From positions 1-61,036 of the forward strand of contig JAAFIF010000060.1 of assembly GCA_013298625.1 (NCBI GenBank): a stretch of DNA of 61,036 bases, in the 5' to 3' direction. Made by a program: the position numbers and the translations under genes. This DNA comes from Myxococcales bacterium (GTDB lineage: Bacteria > Myxococcota_A > Polyangia > Polyangiales > Ga0077539). Numbering within the stretch: the stretch's first letter is position 1; the number at the start of each line of letters is the position of its first letter. This document shows, piece by piece, positions 7,275 to 16,507 of the stretch. Below the pieces are notes generated by a model. That model was not told the DNA's origin, made no database searches, and was given only the letters and a program-made list of their open reading frames with translations.

Positions 7275-9566
7275 TCAGCCGACCACGGGTTCGAGCGCCT
7301 TCGCGTGCGCGACGGCCATCTCGTACACGGTCCAGCTCGGGCCGCCTTCGATCACCAGCGAGTCTCCGCCCGTGCGACCCAGGGCGATCAGCGAGACGCC
7401 GGCTTCGGTCGCCGCGCGACGGACGAGCTCTTCTTGCGCAGGCAAATAGCTCACGATCACGCGCGTGGGGTCTTCGCCGAAGAGCGACGAGGGCTTGTCG
7501 GCGCCGTTGGGGATCGAGACCGTTGCGCCGGTGTTTCCTGCGATGGCGCACTCGGCGAGGGCGACGGCGATGCCGCCCTCTGAGCAATCGTGGGCGCTCG
7601 TGAGCAGGCCGCGACGGCAGAGGGACACGAGCAGTTTCTGCAAGCGCGCTTCGGCGGCGAGGTCGATGCTCGGCGGCGTGCCTTGCACTTTGCCGGTCTT
7701 TCTCCAGACCCATTCGCTGCCGCCCAGCGCGCCTGCGCCCACGGGGCCGAGCAGCGCGACGATGGCCTCGCCCTTGAAGGCCATGGTCACCACGTCGTTG
7801 GGCTTCTCGATGAGCCCGACGCCGCCGATCATCGGCGTCGGCAAAATCGCCTGCGGCCCGTCGCCCGCGTCCGTCTCGTTGTAGAGCGAGACGTTGCCCG
7901 ACACGATCGGAACGTCCAGCGCCACGCACGCATCCCGCATCCCGTCGATCGCGTCGCGAAACTGCGCCATGATCTCGGGTCGCTGCGGGTTGCCGAAGTT
8001 CAAGCAATCGGTCAGGCCGATCGCCTCTGCGCCCACGCACGCGAGGTTGCGGCACACCTCGGCGACGGCCATCGCCGCGCCGGTCTTCGGGTCGAGCTCG
8101 CAGAAGCGGCCGTTGCAGTCGCTCTTGACCGCGAGCCACTTTTCTCTGGGCATCGGGGAGGTGCCCATCATCGATTCGTCGCAGAAAACACGGACCACCG
8201 CGGCGTCGGCGGCGCCGGGGCGCAGCGCGGTTCCGACGCGGACGATGTGGTCGAACTGGCGGTACACCCACGCGCGCGAGCCGACGTTGGGCGAGGACAA
8301 GAGGTCCAGCAAGTCGCTCTTCGCGTCGAACGCGAGCGTGCTCGGATCGAAGCTGTAGCGCTCGGTCTTGCGCGGGTCGGCGACGCACGGACGCTCGTAT
8401 TTCGGCGCGTCGTCGGTCAACACCGGCACGGGAATATCCACGTAGATCTTCTTCTGATCCTCTGCCGGCAGCGGCTCTCCCGAGAGCGGGTCGTACCCGG
8501 GCGTGGCCTTGATGACCCAATGGCCCGTGTCCGTCACGCGGCCGATCACGCACGCGTCGAGGTCCCACTTCTTGCAGATCTCGAGGACGCGCTCTTCCAT
8601 GCCGGGGCGCGCGACCATCACCATGCGCTCTTGCGATTCGCTCAGCAGGATCTCGTACGGCAAGAGCTTCTTCGCGCGGCGCGGGATCAAATCCAGGTCG
8701 AGCTCGACGCCCGTGCCCGCGCGCCCCGCCATCTCGACGGTGCTCGAGGTCAGCCCCGCGGCGCCCATGTCCTGCACGCCCTCGAGGACGTCCGCGTTGA
8801 AGATCTCCAAGCACGCTTCGAGCAGGAGCTTCTCCATGAACGGGTCGCCCACTTGCACCGTCGGGCGCTTCGCTTCGCTCTCTTCGTCGAACTCGGCGCT
8901 GGCCATGGTCGCGCCGTGGATGCCATCGCGGCCCGTGCGCGCGCCGACGTACAAGATCGCGTTGCCCACGCCCGCGGCGCGGCCGAAGAACAACTTGTCC
9001 TTGCGCGCGACGCCGAGGGCGAAGGCGTTGACCAGGATGTTTCCGTTGTACGCGCTGTCGAACTGAACGTCGCCCGCCACCGTGGGGACGCCGATCGCGT
9101 TGCCGTAGCCTGCGATGCCAGCGACGACGCCGGTCATCAAGCCGCGCGTCTTGGGGTGATCCGGCGCGCCGAAGCGCAGCGAGTCCATCAGCGCCACCGG
9201 ACGGGCGCCCATCGTAAACACGTCCCGCAGGATGCCGCCCACGCCCGTGGCCGCGCCCTGGTACGGCTCGATGTAGCTCGGGTGGTTGTGCGACTCCATC
9301 TTGAAGACCGCCGTCCATCCGTCGCCGATGTCCACGACGCCCGCGTTTTCGCCGGGGCCTTGGATCACTCGCCGACCCTTCGTCGGCAGCCGCGACAAGT
9401 GCACGCGCGAGCTCTTGTACGAGCAGTGCTCGGACCACATCACCGAGAAGACTCCCAGCTCGGTGAACGACGGCGTGCGCCCCAGCGCCGCGCACGCGCG
9501 GTCGTACTCTTCTTGCGACAGCCCGTGCTCTTTCGCGAGGGCGGCGTCGACGACTGGCTCACTCAT
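7275..9566 (-). CDS. purL: Phosphoribosylformylglycinamidine synthase subunit PurL
   Basis: The 763-residue synthetase subunit of FGAM synthase: FGAR + ATP + ammonia to FGAM, step four of de novo purine synthesis, cytoplasmic. Recognised by the N-terminal VMWSEHCSYKSSR motif, the GPGENAGVVDIGDG stretch, HNHPS, and two PurM-like halves with SEGGIAVALAE near the C-terminus. The length is that of the small PurL type (about 720-770 residues), which needs separate PurQ (adjacent upstream, 51-base gap) and PurS. No purS is visible here. The ATG at 9566 (MSEPVVDAAL) was preferred over one seven codons upstream. Confidence 0.97.
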   Translation of the reverse strand: MSEPVVDAALAKEHGLSQEEYDRACAALGRTPSFTELGVFSVMWSEHCSYKSSRVHLSRLPTKGRRVIQGPGENAGVVDIGDGWTAVFKMESHNHPSYIEPYQGAATGVGGILRDVFTMGARPVALMDSLRFGAPDHPKTRGLMTGVVAGIAGYGNAIGVPTVAGDVQFDSAYNGNILVNAFALGVARKDKLFFGRAAGVGNAILYVGARTGRDGIHGATMASAEFDEESEAKRPTVQVGDPFMEKLLLEACLEIFNADVLEGVQDMGAAGLTSSTVEMAGRAGTGVELDLDLIPRRAKKLLPYEILLSESQERMVMVARPGMEERVLEICKKWDLDACVIGRVTDTGHWVIKATPGYDPLSGEPLPAEDQKKIYVDIPVPVLTDDAPKYERPCVADPRKTERYSFDPSTLAFDAKSDLLDLLSSPNVGSRAWVYRQFDHIVRVGTALRPGAADAAVVRVFCDESMMGTSPMPREKWLAVKSDCNGRFCELDPKTGAAMAVAEVCRNLACVGAEAIGLTDCLNFGNPQRPEIMAQFRDAIDGMRDACVALDVPIVSGNVSLYNETDAGDGPQAILPTPMIGGVGLIEKPNDVVTMAFKGEAIVALLGPVGAGALGGSEWVWRKTGKVQGTPPSIDLAAEARLQKLLVSLCRRGLLTSAHDCSEGGIAVALAECAIAGNTGATVSIPNGADKPSSLFGEDPTRVIVSYLPAQEELVRRAATEAGVSLIALGRTGGDSLVIEGGPSWTVYEMAVAHAKALEPVVG

Positions 9567-9617
9567 TGGATCGAAGGCTCCCAGCAATAGACCGTAGGAC
9601 TTGAATACGTGTGCGCG

Positions 9618-10289
9618 TCAGCGCGCGAGCACGGCGCGGGTGATGGACGTGAGGATCTTCTTTCCGTCCGACGAGCCGAGGGCGGGCTCGCACGCGCGCT
9701 CGGGGTGCGGCATGAGCCCCAGCACGTTGCGCTTGGGCCCGCCGTAGATCCCCGCGATGTCGTGCAGCGACCCGTTGGGGTTGTCGCCGACGTAGCGAAA
9801 CGCCACGCGCTTGTCGCGCTCGAGCTGCGCGATCGTCGCCTCGTCCGCTTGATAGCGCCCCTCGGCGTGCGCGATCGGGATGCGCAGCTCTTCGCCGAGC
9901 AGCCCCGCGGTGAACGCTCCTTCGGCGTCCACGCGAACCCGGACATCTCGGCACTCGAAGCGCAGGTGCGCGTTGCGCGTGAGCGCGCCGGGCAAGAGCC
10001 CCGCTTCGGTCAGCACCTGAAACCCGTTGCAGATGCCCAGCAAGAACCCGCCGCGCTCGGCGTGCCTGCGCACCTCGGCCATGATCGGCGAGAACCGCGC
10101 GATCGCGCCGCAGCGCAGGTAGTCGCCGTGCGCGAACCCGCCCGGAAGCACCACCAGGTCGGTGCCCGCCGGCAGCGCCGTCGACTTGTGAAACACGAAC
10201 TCGGTCGGGACGTTGACCACGTCACGCAGCGCGCGCATGGCGTCCCAGTCCGCGTTGCTGCCCGGAAACTGAACCACTACCGCCTTCAT
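9618..10289 (-). CDS. purQ: Phosphoribosylformylglycinamidine synthase subunit PurQ
   Basis: The 223-residue class I glutamine amidotransferase subunit of FGAM synthase; it hydrolyses glutamine and passes ammonia to PurL. Visible: start MKAVVVQFPGSN, the oxyanion region LPGGFAHGDYLR, the nucleophile Cys in GICNGFQ (about residue 86) and the catalytic His-Pro-Glu in MPHPERA near residue 204. Length is normal. It is the first gene of the leftward purQ-purL unit, with a 118-base divergent spacer to map. In many bacteria a small purS gene precedes purQ; the spacer is too short to hold one. Confidence 0.97.
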   Translation of the reverse strand: MKAVVVQFPGSNADWDAMRALRDVVNVPTEFVFHKSTALPAGTDLVVLPGGFAHGDYLRCGAIARFSPIMAEVRRHAERGGFLLGICNGFQVLTEAGLLPGALTRNAHLRFECRDVRVRVDAEGAFTAGLLGEELRIPIAHAEGRYQADEATIAQLERDKRVAFRYVGDNPNGSLHDIAGIYGGPKRNVLGLMPHPERACEPALGSSDGKKILTSITRAVLAR

Positions 10290-10407
10290 CGCGGCGGCAC
10301 CCTACACCATCGTCCCGTAACCCGGCCAACCGGCGACGCGACCCTCGCGCGCTTCTCGCGCGCTGCGAGTGGCGCCACCGTCCCACTGTGCGGTAGGAAG
10401 TCGCGCT

Positions 10408-11220
10408 GTGAGCGGAGTCGAAATCAAGTCGCCCAAAGAAATCGATGCGATGCGCGTGGCCTGCCAGATGGCCGCCGAAACACTGCTTCTCGTCGGCGAG
10501 AAGCTTCGCGTCGGAATGACCACTGAAGAGATCAACCAGATCGTCCACGCCGACACGATCCGCCGCAACGCGTACCCTTCGCCGCTGAATTACCACGGGT
10601 TTCCCAAGAGCGTGTGCACCTCCGTCAACGAGGTCGTCTGCCACGGGATCCCGTCGCCCACGGTGCGCCTCAAGCCGGGCGACATCATCAACGTCGACGT
10701 CACCACGCAGTACCCCGCGCGCGACGGCTGGCACGGAGACACCAGCGCGACGTTCTTCATCGGCGAGCCCAGCGTCGAAGCGCGCCACGTCGTCGAGGTC
10801 GCCCGCAAGAGCCTCGACCTCGCCATCGCCGAAGTGCGCGACGGCGCTCGCTTCGGCGACATCGGCGCGGCCATCCAAGAGTACGCAGAGGGCCAAGGCT
10901 GCTCGGTCGTGCGCGACTACGTCGGCCACGGAATCGGCCGAAAATTCCACACCGATCCGCAGGTCCCGCACTACGGCGAGCGCGGCAAGGGCGCGCGCAT
11001 GAAGGCCGGGATGATCTTCACGATCGAGCCCATGATCAACCTCGGGACCTGGCAGTGCGAGGTCGACCCGCTCGACAAGTGGACGGTCTACACCAAGGAC
11101 CGAAAGCTCACGGCCCAGTTCGAGCACACCATCGTCGTCACCCGTGACGGGTGCGAAGTGCTCACGCGCCGCGCGCGCCCCCTCATGCACAGCGAGACCT
11201 TCACCGACTCGCTGCTCTGA
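10408..11220 (+). CDS. map: Methionine aminopeptidase, type I
   Basis: A 270-residue enzyme that removes the N-terminal methionine from nascent proteins. The five metal ligands are visible: Asp97 (NVDVT), Asp111 (GDTSA), His174 (GHGIG), Glu207 (TIEPM) and Glu239 (FEHTI), with the substrate His near 63 (NYHGFP). A three-residue insertion lies between the first two Asp ligands compared with the E. coli spacing. The GTG at 10408 was chosen because an AGGAAG ribosome site lies 8 bases upstream and the protein then starts like other family members. Monocistronic; divergent from purQ. Confidence 0.95.
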   Translation: MSGVEIKSPKEIDAMRVACQMAAETLLLVGEKLRVGMTTEEINQIVHADTIRRNAYPSPLNYHGFPKSVCTSVNEVVCHGIPSPTVRLKPGDIINVDVTTQYPARDGWHGDTSATFFIGEPSVEARHVVEVARKSLDLAIAEVRDGARFGDIGAAIQEYAEGQGCSVVRDYVGHGIGRKFHTDPQVPHYGERGKGARMKAGMIFTIEPMINLGTWQCEVDPLDKWTVYTKDRKLTAQFEHTIVVTRDGCEVLTRRARPLMHSETFTDSLL

Positions 11221-11242
11221 CCGGAGCCCCTTCGGTCGAAGG

Positions 11243-11668
11243 TTACTTCGCCTTCTCGCTCTGCCGACGACGCTCGCTGCTGTAGCCCACCACGCTCAAG
11301 ATCGCGCCGAGGCCCATCAGCCCGAAGCCCGTCGCGAGCTTCTTCGTGGGCATGGGCTTCGCGAGCTCTCCCGGGGGCTGCTCGGGCGATGCCATCATCA
11401 ATCCGCCGCCAAACGACGCGATCAACACGCCGCCCGCGACCATCGCGATGAGCTTCTGCGTCCACTCGACCGGCGGAAGCTCGTCGTAGTCGTGCGCCAC
11501 GCGCTTGATCGCTCCAGCGCCGGTGCACTTCTCCTCGTGCTCGGCCTTGTGCTTGTTGAGCACAGCACGCCCGCACTTCGCGCAGTTGTCCGCGTCCGTG
11601 GCGACGAAGATCTTCTTGCCGCTGTGGACGCAACTTGCTCCCGCCAGCTCTTCGAGTTCGAAATCCAT
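11243..11668 (-). CDS. Zinc-ribbon-like membrane protein, unknown function
   Basis: A 141-residue product. The N-terminal 50 residues carry Cys13, NCAKCG and a further Cys (EKCTG), with histidines nearby, as in a zinc ribbon or B-box-like metal site. Two hydrophobic segments follow (LIAMVAGGVLIASFGGGLMM and LATGFGLMGLGAILSVVGY), so the ribbon probably faces the cytoplasm. A short basic tail ends it. No family recognised. Convergent with map. Confidence 0.6.
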   Translation of the reverse strand: MDFELEELAGASCVHSGKKIFVATDADNCAKCGRAVLNKHKAEHEEKCTGAGAIKRVAHDYDELPPVEWTQKLIAMVAGGVLIASFGGGLMMASPEQPPGELAKPMPTKKLATGFGLMGLGAILSVVGYSSERRRQSEKAK

Positions 11669-11715
11669 CGATGGCGCAAAGCCCTACCACTGTTCGCCGT
11701 CGCAGAAAACACACC

Positions 11716-13275
11716 TCACGGCCGATCGCCCACCAGCCCGCGCTCGACCGCGTACAGTGCTGCCGCCGCCCGCGAGCGAACGCCGGTCTTCTCGTACACG
11801 TGCGCCACGTGGTGCTGCACGGTCTTCGGCGAGATCGTCAATGCCACGGCGATCTCTTTGTTGCTCAGCCCCCGCGCGAGCAGCGCCAGCACCGATCGCT
11901 CGCGGTCGCTCAGCGGACTCGGGCCGCTCACGACTGCGCTGCGCCCCCGAAGCACAGCGATCACCGCGTCGACCACCGCGCGGTCCAAGCGACCGTCGCG
12001 CGCTTCGTCGCTGAGCACTCGAACGCATTCGTCCAGTGATTTCGCTGGCCGATGGGGACGGTCTTCGCGCAGGGCGCTCGCGACGTCGCACGCGGCCAAC
12101 ACCTTCGCGTCGAGGCTGCGTGGTGCGCGGCCGTGCGGATAGCCTCCTTCGTCCTCGCGCTCGTGCGCGGCGCTCGCGACGTGGGCGAGGGCGCGCGTCG
12201 CCTCGAAGCTGCAGAGCACCCGCTCGGTGTGCAAGGCGTGCGATTGGATCTGCTCTCGCTCGACGTGCCCGAGCTCGCCCCGCGCGTCCCACACGCCGTT
12301 GCTGACCGCCACGCGCCCGAGGTCGTGCAAGAGCGCCGCGTGCCTCGCGCGAACACGCTGCTCTTCGCTGAGTCCCAGCGCCTCGCACGCGCGCTCGACC
12401 AGCTGCGCCACCTGCGTCGAGTGCGCGAGCGTAAACGGTGACTTCAGGTCCGCGTACCGCGCAAACGCCAAGAACACTGCCTCGCGCTGCGCCGGCGCGC
12501 ACAGCCACCGCGGCTCGGGCTCGCGCTCGATCGCGGTCTCGAACGCGCGACGCTCGACGCTCGCGAGCAGCTCGGCGCCGCACTGCGCGAACACTCCGGC
12601 CAGCGTCGGGTCGAGCGAGCGTCCCGACATCGCGCGGACCGCGTCGAGCGCCACGGTGGGGCCGCTGCGAGCGTCGTGGGCCTCGGCCCAGGCGGCGACG
12701 TGCACGACGCGGGCGGCGAGCGAGAGGTCAGATGCGCGCTTCTGCGAGGGATTTCCCTGGCCATCCCAGCGTTCGTAGAGGTCTGCGAGCGCGGCGCGCA
12801 CGTCGTGGCCGACGTCGAGCAGCGCCGCGAGCGAGTCGGCCTGCGCGCAGTGCGAGCTCGCCATCGAGCGACCCGCGGTCGGAGTGGTGACCAGCCGCGC
12901 GATCGCGGCGAAGCGGTCGAGCGCGCTCTTGCTCTTCGTCGCGTCGAGCGCGCGAGAGAGCACCGAGCCCGCGCTCGCTCCGTCCACGGTCTGAAGCGCC
13001 GCGAGCATCGCGAGGTCGTCGCCTGCCGCGAGCGCAGCGGTCTCGTGCGCAAACGACGTGCAGCCGAGAAAGCGTAGCAGCGCGGTCCAGTACGCGCAGC
13101 GAACGACGGCGGCGTCGAGCCCCGCTCGCTCGGCGAGCTCCCGCGCGAGCACCGCCGTTCGCAGCGCGGTCTGCGGCCTTACGCCGTTGGCCGCGTCGGT
13201 CGCGAGCGACAGCGCGCCGAGCAGCGCGCTCATGGGCAGGTCACGGTCGCTCAACGGGGGAGTGTGATCGTACAC
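11716..13275 (-). CDS. Tandem HD-GYP phosphohydrolase with LuxR-type DNA-binding domain
   Basis: A 519-residue regulator. Residues 275-415 form a full HD-GYP domain: HAALLHDLG (His317-Asp318) and HEREDEGGYP at 371-380, followed by the DRPHRP segment. Residues 20-200 look like a second, degenerate copy: ALSLATDAAN...ALRTAVLARELAER, and YERWDGQGNP at about 167-176, where the GYP-type motif survives but the HD pair does not. Residues 455-510 are a LuxR/FixJ helix-turn-helix (LSDRERSVLALLARGLSNKEIA...SPKTVQHHV). HD-GYP domains hydrolyse cyclic dinucleotides, classically c-di-GMP, so this may couple second-messenger turnover to transcription. The start is GTG at 13275 or ATG at 13233. It follows an alpha/beta hydrolase by 9 bases. 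Confidence 0.88.
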   Translation of the reverse strand: MYDHTPPLSDRDLPMSALLGALSLATDAANGVRPQTALRTAVLARELAERAGLDAAVVRCAYWTALLRFLGCTSFAHETAALAAGDDLAMLAALQTVDGASAGSVLSRALDATKSKSALDRFAAIARLVTTPTAGRSMASSHCAQADSLAALLDVGHDVRAALADLYERWDGQGNPSQKRASDLSLAARVVHVAAWAEAHDARSGPTVALDAVRAMSGRSLDPTLAGVFAQCGAELLASVERRAFETAIEREPEPRWLCAPAQREAVFLAFARYADLKSPFTLAHSTQVAQLVERACEALGLSEEQRVRARHAALLHDLGRVAVSNGVWDARGELGHVEREQIQSHALHTERVLCSFEATRALAHVASAAHEREDEGGYPHGRAPRSLDAKVLAACDVASALREDRPHRPAKSLDECVRVLSDEARDGRLDRAVVDAVIAVLRGRSAVVSGPSPLSDRERSVLALLARGLSNKEIAVALTISPKTVQHHVAHVYEKTGVRSRAAAALYAVERGLVGDRP

Positions 13276-13284
13276 GCGCGGTGC

Positions 13285-14124
13285 TTACAGCGCTGCCGTC
13301 GTCGCGCGCTCGGTCGCGAGCAGCGCGCGAGACTTCGCCCAATCAACGCACGCCTCGGCGACCTCGTCCCAGCCGGGCTCGGCGATGATCCAGTGGCTGC
13401 GCTTGGCGAACGTGCGCAGCTCGGTCTTGGCCCGAACCGCGGGATGCTTGCAGTACTGCGCGAAGTTGGCCTCGTTCATCGCGGCGGGCACCGTGCGATC
13501 GCGCTCGCCCGCGACCAGCAGCAAGGGCGTCCGATCGGCGTTGTCGTAGCGCACCTTCGTCGCAGAGATAAACGGCGCGAACGCAGCTTGAAAGAACGGT
13601 CTTCCTGGGGTCGGGATCACGTGCTCGTCGTACGCGCTCGCTTGCTCGGCCGCCGTGAGATTGTGCGTAAATCCCCACGCGAAGCTCTCTCGCGAGATGC
13701 GCAGCACGCGCCGCCATCCCAGCCACGAGAAGAGCACCCCGGCGCCAGCACGAACGGCCGCTGGCGTGGGCATCACGCCGCGCGGCGGCGCCGAGTCGAT
13801 CGCGACGCCCCCAACGCCAAGCCCTCGGTCGAGCAGCATTTGCACGAAGAGCCCGCCAAACGAGTGGCCCACGAGCAAGGGCTTGTTGGGCAGCGCGCGG
13901 ATGATCTGCTCGTAGTGGTCGACGATTTCTTGCACGCCGACGCGGGCGAGGGCGGCGTCGGGCGCGGCGCGCAGCGCTTCGAGCGGGCGATCGTCGAAGG
14001 GCCAGGACGGAGCGATCGAGCGAAGCCCTCGTCGCTCGAAATGCTGCCGAAAGTTGTTCCAACACGAAGGGCCGACCCAGGCGCCGTGGATGAAGACGAC
14101 GTCGACGTTGCTGCTCACGCTCAT
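13285..14124 (-). CDS. Alpha/beta hydrolase
   Basis: A 279-residue soluble serine hydrolase of the alpha/beta fold. Visible: the oxyanion-type VFIHGAWVG near residues 10-18, the nucleophile elbow GHSFGG (Ser88), Asp209 in GERDRTVP and His244 in KRSHW, so a complete triad. Substrate unknown; the sequence is of the small-molecule esterase/lipase kind. No signal peptide. The start ATG at 14124 places the first strand at the normal distance. It is the upstream gene of a likely two-gene operon with the HD-GYP/LuxR regulator. Confidence 0.85.
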   Translation of the reverse strand: MSVSSNVDVVFIHGAWVGPSCWNNFRQHFERRGLRSIAPSWPFDDRPLEALRAAPDAALARVGVQEIVDHYEQIIRALPNKPLLVGHSFGGLFVQMLLDRGLGVGGVAIDSAPPRGVMPTPAAVRAGAGVLFSWLGWRRVLRISRESFAWGFTHNLTAAEQASAYDEHVIPTPGRPFFQAAFAPFISATKVRYDNADRTPLLLVAGERDRTVPAAMNEANFAQYCKHPAVRAKTELRTFAKRSHWIIAEPGWDEVAEACVDWAKSRALLATERATTAAL

Positions 14125-14232
14125 GCGACGAGGCTGCGGGTTCGCTCGCGCGCGGTCGATAGGCACGATGGCCTATCTGCCCGCGCTCATCGCGACGGTG
14201 ACTCTTCGCTCACTGAGCATGCTCATCGCTGT

Positions 14233-14238
14233 TATAGT
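14233..14238 (+). promoter_or_regulatory. Possible -10 element (TATAGT), near-leaderless start
   Basis: TATAGT lies 12 bases before the ATG at 14251, so transcription would begin only about 4-6 bases ahead of the start codon. No purine-rich ribosome site is seen in between (the spacer is CCGCCG repeats). No good -35 box was found. Confidence 0.35.
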
Positions 14239-14250
14239 CCGCCGCCGCCG

Positions 14251-14850
14251 ATGCCCTTCTCTGAGCTGCAGTCGTACCTCGCGAGCCTCCCGCAAGGGAT
14301 CGATCGAAGCTTCCCAGACTGCAAGGTGAAGGCGTCGCTCATCCGCGAGCCGCTCAGCATCCGGCCGCTGCGCTCGCTCGATCGACTCCCGCCCGCGGTC
14401 GCCTCCATCGTGAGCAAGCTGCCGCTGCCGTCGGAGTGGGTTCCCGCAACGCACTACGCCGCGGTGTTGATGGCGTTGGTCGACGAATACGGGCTCGATC
14501 GCGACGGCTACATCACGTTCTCGCGCGAGGTCACCGAGGCGCTCACGCAAGGCACCTACTCGGTCCTCCTCGGAATGGTGCACCCCGAGACGCTCCTGCG
14601 CGGCGCCAGCTCGCTCTGGGGCTATTTTCACAAGGGAAGCTCACTCGCCGCCCGCCGCGTGGACGGCGTCTTCGAAGCGGTCCTCACGACGCCGACCGGG
14701 CTCCTTCCGCAGCGACTGATCGACGGCTACGCAGGGACCATCCAAGCGATCGTCCACCGCTCGCGCGTCCCGCAGGCGCGCGCAGACCGTCCGTCGATCC
14801 GCACGAGCGGCGCAGAGACCGTGGCCACGTTTCGCGTCACTGGCTGGTGA
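14251..14850 (+). CDS. DUF2378/TIGR02265-like protein
   Basis: A 199-residue protein whose layout resembles the Myxococcales-restricted DUF2378/TIGR02265 family: an N-terminal LPPAVASIVSKLPLPSEWVPATHYAAVLMALVDEYG-type stretch, a middle LLGMVHPETLLRGASSLWGYFHKGS segment, and a C-terminal ...ETVATFRVTGW. I infer the family from this order and the closing Phe-x-Val-x-Trp strand, not from a search. Function of the family is not known. Its stop codon directly abuts that of the convergent gene (TGATCA at 14848-14853). Confidence 0.6.
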   Translation: MPFSELQSYLASLPQGIDRSFPDCKVKASLIREPLSIRPLRSLDRLPPAVASIVSKLPLPSEWVPATHYAAVLMALVDEYGLDRDGYITFSREVTEALTQGTYSVLLGMVHPETLLRGASSLWGYFHKGSSLAARRVDGVFEAVLTTPTGLLPQRLIDGYAGTIQAIVHRSRVPQARADRPSIRTSGAETVATFRVTGW

Positions 14851-15342
14851 TCAGAGCCCGCGCGCGCCTGTGGGTTCGCTCGGCAACGCGCGCTCGCGCG
14901 ACTCGATCGACGAGGGCATCGTGACCGAGAGCCGCACCGAGAACCGCAGCTCGATGGGCTCGTCCCGCGTGAACCACAGGGTCTTGCTCCTCGCTCGGCC
15001 GCGCACGGTGTACTGCCGCGAGCGCACCTGCACCGCGCCCAACACCGCCGCGCCCGCCTGCGTCGATCCGAGCGCCGAGGGCAAGCCGTCGACGTCCTCG
15101 TGCTCGACGCTGAGGTCGGTCACTGCGACGTGGCCGCTCGTCGCGAGCTCTTCGGTGCGCTCGCGCACCTCGTCGTCCGTCGGCGTTCGGCCGCCTCGCG
15201 CGGGGCCCTGCTCGCGAACCGCCTGACGAAACGCCCGCAGCCGTTCGTCGTTGCCGCTCGCAGCCCACAGCCACGCGAGCCCGTACGCCACGACCGCGAG
15301 CGCGACGCCGAGCGCGATCAGCTTTCGAAGCGAGAACGTCAC
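14851..15342 (-). CDS. Single-pass membrane protein, unknown function
   Basis: A 163-residue product starting at GTG 15342, just before a membrane helix at about residues 8-28 (LIALGVALAVVAYGLAWLWAA). The remaining 130 residues, probably periplasmic, form a beta-rich domain ending in ...FSVRLSVTMPSSIES. No family recognised. A longer frame upstream reads as Arg-rich antisense of the neighbouring gene and was not used. Confidence 0.6.
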   Translation of the reverse strand: MTFSLRKLIALGVALAVVAYGLAWLWAASGNDERLRAFRQAVREQGPARGGRTPTDDEVRERTEELATSGHVAVTDLSVEHEDVDGLPSALGSTQAGAAVLGAVQVRSRQYTVRGRARSKTLWFTRDEPIELRFSVRLSVTMPSSIESRERALPSEPTGARGL

Positions 15343-15421
15343 AGCCCAAAGGATACGCGACGCGCGGGCGGACGTTTGACCCGTTGCGCCCCTCGACGCA
15401 ACGACCCGGCCTGGACCGCAA

Positions 15422-16309
15422 TCACCAGCGAACGAACCGCGGTCGCGCCGCCCGCGCGAGCCGGTCTGCCTCGTGTGCGTCCGGCAGCACCGCCCACACC
15501 CACGCTTCGAGCGCCTCGCGAAGCGCCGGGTCCGCCGCGAGCGCTCGCTCGACGTGCTCTCCGTGCCGCTCGCGCACCCACCGACCCTGATCGTACGACC
15601 CGCCCGCATACCCGCGCGGAAGCCACCCGAACATCCCCGCGAACCGCATCGCGAGCCACTGAAACAGCGGCCTGCCCCTCGCGCGATCGACCCGCGTCGC
15701 GAGGACCGACCGCAGCGCGCCTCGGACGCGCTGGCCCACGGGCGACAGTCGGCGGGCGCCGATCCACCGCGAGAGCCGCCGCGCGACGAGCTTGCGCTGC
15801 CCGCGCTTCGCGATGCGCTCGACGAACGTCCGATGCTCGAACAGCGGCCCCTGCACCGCGCGCAGGTGCTCGAGCGTCGCGCGCACCAGCGCCTCGCGCA
15901 GCTCGGACCGTCGCTGCCAGTCGCTCTCTCGCTCGTATTCGTCGCAGCGAAGACACTCGCTCGGCGGCCAAAACCGCTGGCCCGACTCGACCTGGCGCAT
16001 CAGCGCGTTCGCCTTGCGCTCGGGCTGCGACGCCACGCGCTCGCGGCGGACGGTCGCGCGCGACCATCGCTGAAAGCCGATCCCGCGGCAGTCCGCGAGC
16101 GACCGATCGAGTCTGTCCTCGTCGCGATCGGCGACGAACGTCCGCAGCGCGCGGCGCTGTTTGCACCGGGCCCATCCGTCGCGCGGCCAGGTCGGCGGTC
16201 GGCGATACACCTGCTCTTCGTACGAGCGCAGCTTCTTCTCGGGCCGCGCGCGCCAACGCTCTCGTCCGCGATCGAACCACTCGATCGCGCGATCACTCTC
16301 TCGGGCCAT
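15422..16309 (-). CDS. Arg/Trp-rich protein, unknown function
   Basis: A 295-residue soluble product, very rich in Arg, Trp and Glu, with a Cys pair (ECLRCDEYERES) and no signal or membrane segment. It starts at an ATG with a GAGGAGG-type ribosome site. No family recognised. Codon use (G/C in third positions) agrees with a real gene despite the unusual composition. Spacing to the downstream leftward gene is 79 bases. Confidence 0.55.
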   Translation of the reverse strand: MARESDRAIEWFDRGRERWRARPEKKLRSYEEQVYRRPPTWPRDGWARCKQRRALRTFVADRDEDRLDRSLADCRGIGFQRWSRATVRRERVASQPERKANALMRQVESGQRFWPPSECLRCDEYERESDWQRRSELREALVRATLEHLRAVQGPLFEHRTFVERIAKRGQRKLVARRLSRWIGARRLSPVGQRVRGALRSVLATRVDRARGRPLFQWLAMRFAGMFGWLPRGYAGGSYDQGRWVRERHGEHVERALAADPALREALEAWVWAVLPDAHEADRLARAARPRFVRW

Positions 16310-16507
16310 GACGTGGCCCTCCTCTCGAACGCTATGAAGTCATTCACGGCGCGATCGACCGCGAGCACGACGGCTCAGCGGGATCGATCGACGACCAACG
16401 GTGAAGGCAGCAGTGCGTTCAAGAGCGGCGCATGGGCGCGCGACTGGTGTGTCTCTGCGCTGCGCGCGTCAACCCGAGAGGCCACGTTTGCTACGATCGA
16501 CTCGGCG

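Noticed and set aside
7237..9590. Large frames overlapping purL on both strands
   Set aside because: They are shadows of purL, whose motifs are unambiguous.
11716..13275. Quorum-sensing LuxR receptor
   Set aside because: Only the DNA-binding end is LuxR-like; there is no autoinducer-binding domain and the rest is HD-GYP.
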